From an uncultured Pseudomonadota bacterium (lineage in GTDB: Bacteria; Bdellovibrionota_B; Oligoflexia; Oligoflexales; CAIYRB01), in the NCBI GenBank assembly GCA_903928445.1, contig CAIYRB010000181.1, positions 18,141 through 82,140 on the forward strand: 64,000 nucleotides of DNA, read 5' to 3'. Below the pieces are notes generated by a model, which searched no databases, was not told the origin of the DNA, and saw only the letters and a program-made list of their open reading frames with translations. Shown here piece by piece: positions 59,397 to 64,000 of this stretch. Both the position numbers and the translations under genes were made by a program. Position 1 is the first letter of the stretch. Each line of letters opens with the position of its first letter.

Positions 59397-60694
59397 AGGA
59401 AATACCCCATCGTCAAGGGCCGAAGCGTTGCGTGGAGGCGCGGAGCATGCAGCATCACATCATCAGCGAAGGCTTGAACCAGCATGCGGCGCGCCTCGGT
59501 CGGTGGCAGCCCTCGGCTGGTCAGATAAAATAAATGGTCGTCGTTCAATTGCCCTACACTGGCGCCGTGTGAGCATTTGACGTCGTCGGCATCGATCTGC
59601 AATTCTGGCTTGGTATCGATCTCGGCGTCGCTGCTGAGCAGCAGATTGCGATTCATCTGGTAGGCCTGAGTCAACTGCGCGTCGCGGCGAACGCGGACGA
59701 CGCCGTTAAACACCGCGCGCGAGACGCCGTCCAGGATGCCCTTATAAAGCTGGCGGCTTTTAGCATTGGGTACCTGATGATCGACTACCGTGTGATGATC
59801 AACGTGCTGACCCTCGCGGGTCAAATAGAGGCCATTTAAGATCACTTCGCTGCCTTGACCCGCTAGGCCGATGTCGATATCGATGCGGGCCAGTTTGGCG
59901 CCGGCGCTTAAGGATAGCGACGTCAGCTTGGCCGCGGCAGCTAGTTCTGCCCGCACGCGGCCGATATGCAGTGCCTGCGGCGCTTCGAGTTGGCAGCGCT
60001 GGTGATCAAGCTGCGCGCCAGCCGCAAGTTCGATATCCGTCACCGTGTTGGTAAAGGACGTGGTGCCTTCGTCGCTAGAGACGAAGGTCTCCACCACTTC
60101 GCCTTTGGCCTCGGAACCGAGTACCAGCATGTGGCGAGGTAAGGTCACCAAGCGGTCTTTGCCGCTGCCGATATGGATGATATGGATGCGGCGTTCGCAG
60201 GTGACGCGAGGACCCCACTCGATGAACAGGCCGCTGCCGAGGAAGGCTTCGTTAAGCTGTGAGAAGGGCTGCTGCGCCGTCGCATATCGCTTCAAGAGGC
60301 GCAGTGCCGCCGGCACATTGACGCTCAGCGCATCGGCAAGTGGAGCGATTAAAAGCCCTGTCGGCAAGTCGCCAAGTTGTTCCAACGGGGTGACTAATCG
60401 ACCATTGACCAGTACCAGGGTGATGTCGCCTGCTTGGACGTGGGGCGCCAAAACCTCGGCAGAGACGACGTCTTGGGGTGCGAGTGAAAACGCACCCTCG
60501 GTGAGGCTGCGCAGGCTGGTGTAGCGCCAATCTTCGTGCTTGCGGGTCGGTAAACCGATCTGCACGAAATCGGCAAAGGCCAGCTCGCGGTGCTCTCTGA
60601 GCCAAGCCGCATCGCCAGCCCGGTCGCGGCTAAAACCGGCGAAGGCGGAGGCAAACGAGACAGCGGCCTGAGATGCTGGAGAGACTTGATTCAC
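59393..60694 (-). CDS. sufD: SUF scaffold subunit SufD
   Basis: A 433-residue beta-helix protein that forms SufBC2D. HEDWRYTSLRSL at the N-terminus and RRMLVQAFADDVMLHA at the C-terminus, with VKCSHGASVGQLNDDHLFYL, are SufD hallmarks. I start at GTG 60694 (VNQVSPASQ), which has AAGGAG six bases upstream and follows the sufC stop by ten bases; the alternative at 60745 would overlap sufC. It overlaps sufS by four bases. Confidence 0.95.
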   Translation of the reverse strand: MNQVSPASQAAVSFASAFAGFSRDRAGDAAWLREHRELAFADFVQIGLPTRKHEDWRYTSLRSLTEGAFSLAPQDVVSAEVLAPHVQAGDITLVLVNGRLVTPLEQLGDLPTGLLIAPLADALSVNVPAALRLLKRYATAQQPFSQLNEAFLGSGLFIEWGPRVTCERRIHIIHIGSGKDRLVTLPRHMLVLGSEAKGEVVETFVSSDEGTTSFTNTVTDIELAAGAQLDHQRCQLEAPQALHIGRVRAELAAAAKLTSLSLSAGAKLARIDIDIGLAGQGSEVILNGLYLTREGQHVDHHTVVDHQVPNAKSRQLYKGILDGVSRAVFNGVVRVRRDAQLTQAYQMNRNLLLSSDAEIDTKPELQIDADDVKCSHGASVGQLNDDHLFYLTSRGLPPTEARRMLVQAFADDVMLHAPRLHATLRPLTMGYFL

Positions 60695-60704
60695 CGGGAT
60701 CTCC

Positions 60705-61457
<753 letters not shown>

Positions 61458-61460
61458 CGC

Positions 61461-62906
61461 TTATCCCACGCTCCCTTCGAGCTTCATCTCAAGTAGCCTT
61501 ACTGCCTCGACGGAAAACTCCAGCGGCAGTTCCTTAAATACCTCTTTACAGAATCCATTGAGCAGCAGGCTAATCGCCCCCTCGTCGTCGAGCCCGCGTG
61601 ACTTCAGATAAAAGATCTGCTCAGCGCTAATCTTAGACGTGGTCGCCTCATGCTCGACTTTGGCGGTCTTATTCTTGATTTCGATATAAGGGTAGGTGTT
61701 GGCGCTGGACTTATTGCCGACCAGCATCGAGTCGCATTGTGAGAAATTGCGCGCGTTCTCGGCGCTCGGCAAGATGCGGACTTGGCCCCGGTAGCTATTC
61801 ACGGACTCATCAGCACTGATGCCTTTGGAGATGATCTTACTGGTCGTGTTCTTGCCGATATGGATCATCTTGGTGCCGGTGTCGGCCTGCATCTTGTTGT
61901 TGGTCAAAGCGACCGAGTAAAATTCACCGACCGAGGAGTCGCCTTGCAGGATGACGCTTGGATACTTCCAGGTGATCGCTGAACCGGTCTCGACCTGGGT
62001 CCACGAAATCTTTGAACGGTAGCCGGAGCACAGACCGCGCTTGGTGACAAAATTGTAGATGCCGCCTTTACCCTCGCGGTCGCCTGCGTACCAGTTTTGT
62101 ACGGTCGAATATTTGATCTCGGCGTTGTCCAAGGCGACTAGTTCGACCACCGCTGCGTGTAGTTGGTTCTCGTCGCGCATGGGAGCGGTGCAGCCTTCGA
62201 GGTAGCTGACGTGGCTGCCCTCCTCGGCAATGATCAAGGTGCGCTCAAATTGGCCTGTTTCGGCAGCGTTGATCCGAAAGTAGGTCGATAGCTCCAGCGG
62301 GCAGCGCACGCCTTTGGGGATGTAAACAAAAGAACCGTCGCTGAATACGGCTGAGTTGAGGGCGGCGTAGAAGTTGTCTTTATACGGGACGACGCTGCCA
62401 AGCCACTTTTTGACCAACTCAGGATGTTCGCGCAAAGCCTCAGAAAAGGAGCAAAAGATGACGCCAACCTTGCCCAGCTCGGCCTTGTGCGTCGTCGCCA
62501 CCGACACCGAGTCAAAGACCGCGTCGACGGCGACCCCGGTCAAGCGCTTTTGCTCCGATAGCGGAATACCGAGGCGGTTGAAGGTGGCGATGATCTCGGC
62601 ATCGACGTCCTCTAAGCTCTTTGGTCCGTCGCCCTTTTTCTTTGGTGCGGAGTAGTAGCGCAGGTCCTGAAAGTCGATGGGCGGGTAGGCCACATGCGCC
62701 CATTTGGGTTCGACCATCTTGAGCCAATGGCGGTAGGCCTTTAGGCGAAAGTCCAGGACGAAGTCGGGCTCCTCTTTGATCGCCGACAGCCGACGGATCA
62801 CGTCTTCGTTTAAGCCCTTTGGGAAGGACTCGGACTCGACGTCGGTCACGAACCCGTACTTGTACTCGCGGTTCGAGAAGGGGCTTTTCACCGCATCTGC
62901 GGCCAT
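61461..62906 (-). CDS. sufB: SUF scaffold subunit SufB
   Basis: A 481-residue scaffold on which Fe-S clusters are built. Conserved regions include [60 protein letters not shown], and the C-terminal [21 protein letters not shown] prefer ATG 62906 because GGAG lies six bases upstream; ATG 62924 adds six residues. It heads the nine-gene suf run, which has overlaps or gaps of at most a few dozen bases. Confidence 0.96.
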   Translation of the reverse strand: MAADAVKSPFSNREYKYGFVTDVESESFPKGLNEDVIRRLSAIKEEPDFVLDFRLKAYRHWLKMVEPKWAHVAYPPIDFQDLRYYSAPKKKGDGPKSLEDVDAEIIATFNRLGIPLSEQKRLTGVAVDAVFDSVSVATTHKAELGKVGVIFCSFSEALREHPELVKKWLGSVVPYKDNFYAALNSAVFSDGSFVYIPKGVRCPLELSTYFRINAAETGQFERTLIIAEEGSHVSYLEGCTAPMRDENQLHAAVVELVALDNAEIKYSTVQNWYAGDREGKGGIYNFVTKRGLCSGYRSKISWTQVETGSAITWKYPSVILQGDSSVGEFYSVALTNNKMQADTGTKMIHIGKNTTSKIISKGISADESVNSYRGQVRILPSAENARNFSQCDSMLVGNKSSANTYPYIEIKNKTAKVEHEATTSKISAEQIFYLKSRGLDDEGAISLLLNGFCKEVFKELPLEFSVEAVRLLEMKLEGSVG

Positions 62907-63000
62907 AACCGTCTCCAATGCCATTGCTTAAAATCCGTGCGCTATGTTAAGACCCTGGGTCGCCAAGCGACATGTCCACCGTATTCTTTTCACCGGCGGA

Positions 63001-63023
63001 ATGTCTACCAATTTGGTCGACAT
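63001..63023. promoter_or_regulatory. 23-base palindrome upstream of sufB (candidate Rrf2 operator)
   Basis: Half-sites ATGTC-T-ACCAA (63001-63011) and TTGGT-C-GACAT (63013-63023) pair at every position except the sixth, around a central T. GACAT/ATGTC half-sites recur nearby: a GACATGTC palindrome (62969-62976) and ATGTC at 63036-63040. Size and symmetry resemble IscR-type sites, and an Rrf2 protein is encoded in the operon. A weak minus-strand promoter (TTGGTA, 17 bases, AAGAAT) overlaps it. Binding is inference. Confidence 0.6.
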
Positions 63024-63172
63024 TTATCCAGTCCAATGTCGCGACGTACATTTCGTCATAAATCTGGGTGGTTAGGGCTGGTTGCCGGGGCGCTTGCAGA
63101 GCTGCGGGAGATTCCATCAAAGTTTTTGCCTAGCTTGGGCATTTTCTCGGTGAAAGATAAGCGGGCTACCGC

Positions 63173-63178
63173 TATAAC
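63173..63178 (+). promoter_or_regulatory. Candidate -10 element of the tRNA-Ser gene
   Basis: TATAAC lies 38 bases upstream of the tRNA-Ser 5' end. A poor match to a -35 element (GTGAAA) is 17 bases upstream of it. Weak evidence. Confidence 0.3.
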
Positions 63179-63216
63179 GATCTGCCTCGGAGCGATCGAG
63201 TCTGGGACTGGTTGAT

Positions 63217-63306
63217 GGAGAAGTGGCCGAGTGGCTGAAGGTACCGCACTCGAAATGCGGCGAGGGGGAAACTCCTCCGTGAGTTCGAATCTCACCTTCT
63301 CCGCCA
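63217..63306 (+). tRNA. tRNA-Ser (anticodon CGA)
   Basis: A class II tRNA of 90 bases including encoded CCA. The acceptor stem GGAGAAG/CTTCTCC, anticodon arm CCGCA-CTCGAAA-TGCGG with CGA at 63251-63253, a long variable arm (CGAGGGGGAAACTCCTC region) and T-arm GTGAGTTCGAATCTCAC are all seen. It reads UCG codons. Confidence 0.97.
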
Positions 63307-63323
63307 GACTCAGAAGTGAAGAA

Positions 63324-63359
63324 CGTCGTCCGCGTCGTCCGCGTCGTCCGCGTCGTCGG
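63324..63359. repeat. Four-copy 9-base direct repeat after tRNA-Ser
   Basis: CGTCGTCCG is repeated three times and once more as CGTCGTCGG, directly after the tRNA gene. Nothing else is recognised there; no coding frame or hairpin with a T-tract is seen. Confidence 0.8.
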
Positions 63360-63408
63360 GGAATGCCTTGGCCTCGTATGCGAGCCAGCCGCGCCGACTT
63401 GAAAATCA

Positions 63409-64000
63409 TCAGGCTGGCTTGACGCTTGGCTCTACTTTAGGTGTCGTACTTGCAACCCGAGCAATGACTTCGACTAGCAAGGCGGGCTCAACCGGTTTGC
63501 TGATATAGTCGATGCAGCCCGCAGCTAGGCACTTCTCGCGTTCGCCACGCATCGAGTGCGCGGTGAGCGCGATCACTGGTGTTCGGCAGCCACTGGCGCG
63601 TAGTTGCTTGGTGGCTTCATAGCCGTCCAGGAGTGGCATCTGGATATCCATCAGTACGACGTCAAAGGTGCCGGTTTTGGCCGCGTCCACCGCCTGCACT
63701 CCATTGTCCACGATCTCGACCGTTGCGCCGCTGTTTTTGATGAAATGAGCGATCAGAAGTTGGTTGTCTGGTACGTCTTCGGCTAGAAGCACGTGAAGCC
63801 CCGCCAGGCGCTTGTTGCCGATGAACCAATCGGTCACAACGGCGCCTTTTTGCTTGAGGTCGGCGTCCGTTTGGTGCGTTAGCATGCGAACGCCTGCGAG
63901 GGGGCCTGGATCAATGCTGATAGTGAAGGTGCTGCCTTTGCCGATCTGGCTCGCCGTGAGCTGCACATCGCCACCGAGGGCTTCAGCTAAATGGCGGGCC
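63409..64000 (-). CDS. Hybrid sensor histidine kinase, C-terminal part (truncated by window)
   Basis: The frame runs off the right edge, so the visible 3' part has about 196 residues. It opens with the end of a HATPase domain (ARHLAEALGGDVQLTASQIG, then GKGSTFTISI, the G2 box). After a linker of about 35 residues a receiver domain follows: LHVLLAEDVPDNQLLI (acidic pair), VVLMDIQMPLLDGYEATKQL (phosphoacceptor Asp), VIALTAHSM (Thr/Ala switch) and CIDYISKPVEPALL (Lys). The start codon is beyond the window. It is a CHASE/PAS-type or similar hybrid kinase; the input is not visible. Confidence 0.88.
   Translation of the reverse strand, partial: ARHLAEALGGDVQLTASQIGKGSTFTISIDPGPLAGVRMLTHQTDADLKQKGAVVTDWFIGNKRLAGLHVLLAEDVPDNQLLIAHFIKNSGATVEIVDNGVQAVDAAKTGTFDVVLMDIQMPLLDGYEATKQLRASGCRTPVIALTAHSMRGEREKCLAAGCIDYISKPVEPALLVEVIARVASTTPKVEPSVKPA

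Noticed and set aside
62937..63215. A 92-codon plus-strand frame upstream of tRNA-Ser
   Set aside because: It runs through the suf operator/promoter region and the tRNA promoter, has no ribosome binding site and no protein-like pattern.

Overview
This 64 kb window is dense, moderately GC-rich bacterial chromosome from a Gram-negative, outer-membrane organism. The evidence is an O-antigen ligase, a PlsB-type acyltransferase, an LpxL/HtrB-like acyltransferase, several signal-peptide beta-barrel candidates and multiple lipoproteins. Gene content (RodZ-like protein, GapN-type dehydrogenase, many PilZ/TPR/HAMP proteins, SUF-type Fe-S assembly with an Rrf2 regulator) suggests a free-living member of Bdellovibrionota/Oligoflexia or a deltaproteobacterial relative. 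That placement is inference only. There is no rRNA, phage, insertion sequence, CRISPR array or obvious genomic island; one tRNA gene is present.

Layout. 1-5.7 kb: a truncated PilZ-like gene, O-antigen ligase, a barrel-like secreted protein, an EEP-fold lipoprotein coupled to an acyl-CoA dehydrogenase, and an RluA-type pseudouridine synthase. 5.65-11.8 kb (minus): rodZ-like gene, a 430-base structured non-coding interval, panC, plsB, rsgA. 12-18.5 kb (plus): TPR lipoprotein, CtpA-type protease, a di-haem lipoprotein, a Gly/His/Tyr repeat protein, then a three-gene FAPG protein/HTTM/DCC cassette whose HTTM gene carries a frameshift. 18.6-30.1 kb: mostly minus-strand housekeeping (DHH phosphoesterase-folE-yciO-mtnB-like-lipB; phosphatase-like protein; porin-like protein; HAMP protein-ruvA-ruvB-unknown membrane protein). 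30.2-38.1 kb: the conserved rimP-nusA-infB-rbfA-truB-metK translation operon, with a promoter and a terminator-like hairpin in its leader.

38.3-48.6 kb: PilZ protein, a secreted trypsin-like protease with a hexapeptide repeat and a divergent TPR/winged-helix protein, GapN-type dehydrogenase, dienelactone hydrolase, DXD glycosyltransferase and an FAD amine-oxidase-like protein. 48.8-55.7 kb (plus): DbpA-like helicase, lipid A-type acyltransferase, an open frame lacking a start codon, thymidine kinase, dapD, apaG, hemH, with one methyltransferase on minus. 55.7-62.9 kb (minus): a tightly overlapping sufB-sufC-sufD-sufS-sufU-nfu-nfu2-rrf2-nuoB run. An almost perfect 23-base palindrome lies upstream of sufB and is the best operator candidate in the window. 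The right edge holds tRNA-Ser(CGA) and the 3' end of a hybrid histidine kinase.

Most of the window is conventional core metabolism. The parts that merit attention are the structured rodZ-panC interval, the suf operator, the secreted repeat protein beside the HTTM/DCC cassette, the orphan start-less frame after the acyltransferase, and several enzymes with a missing or altered key residue.
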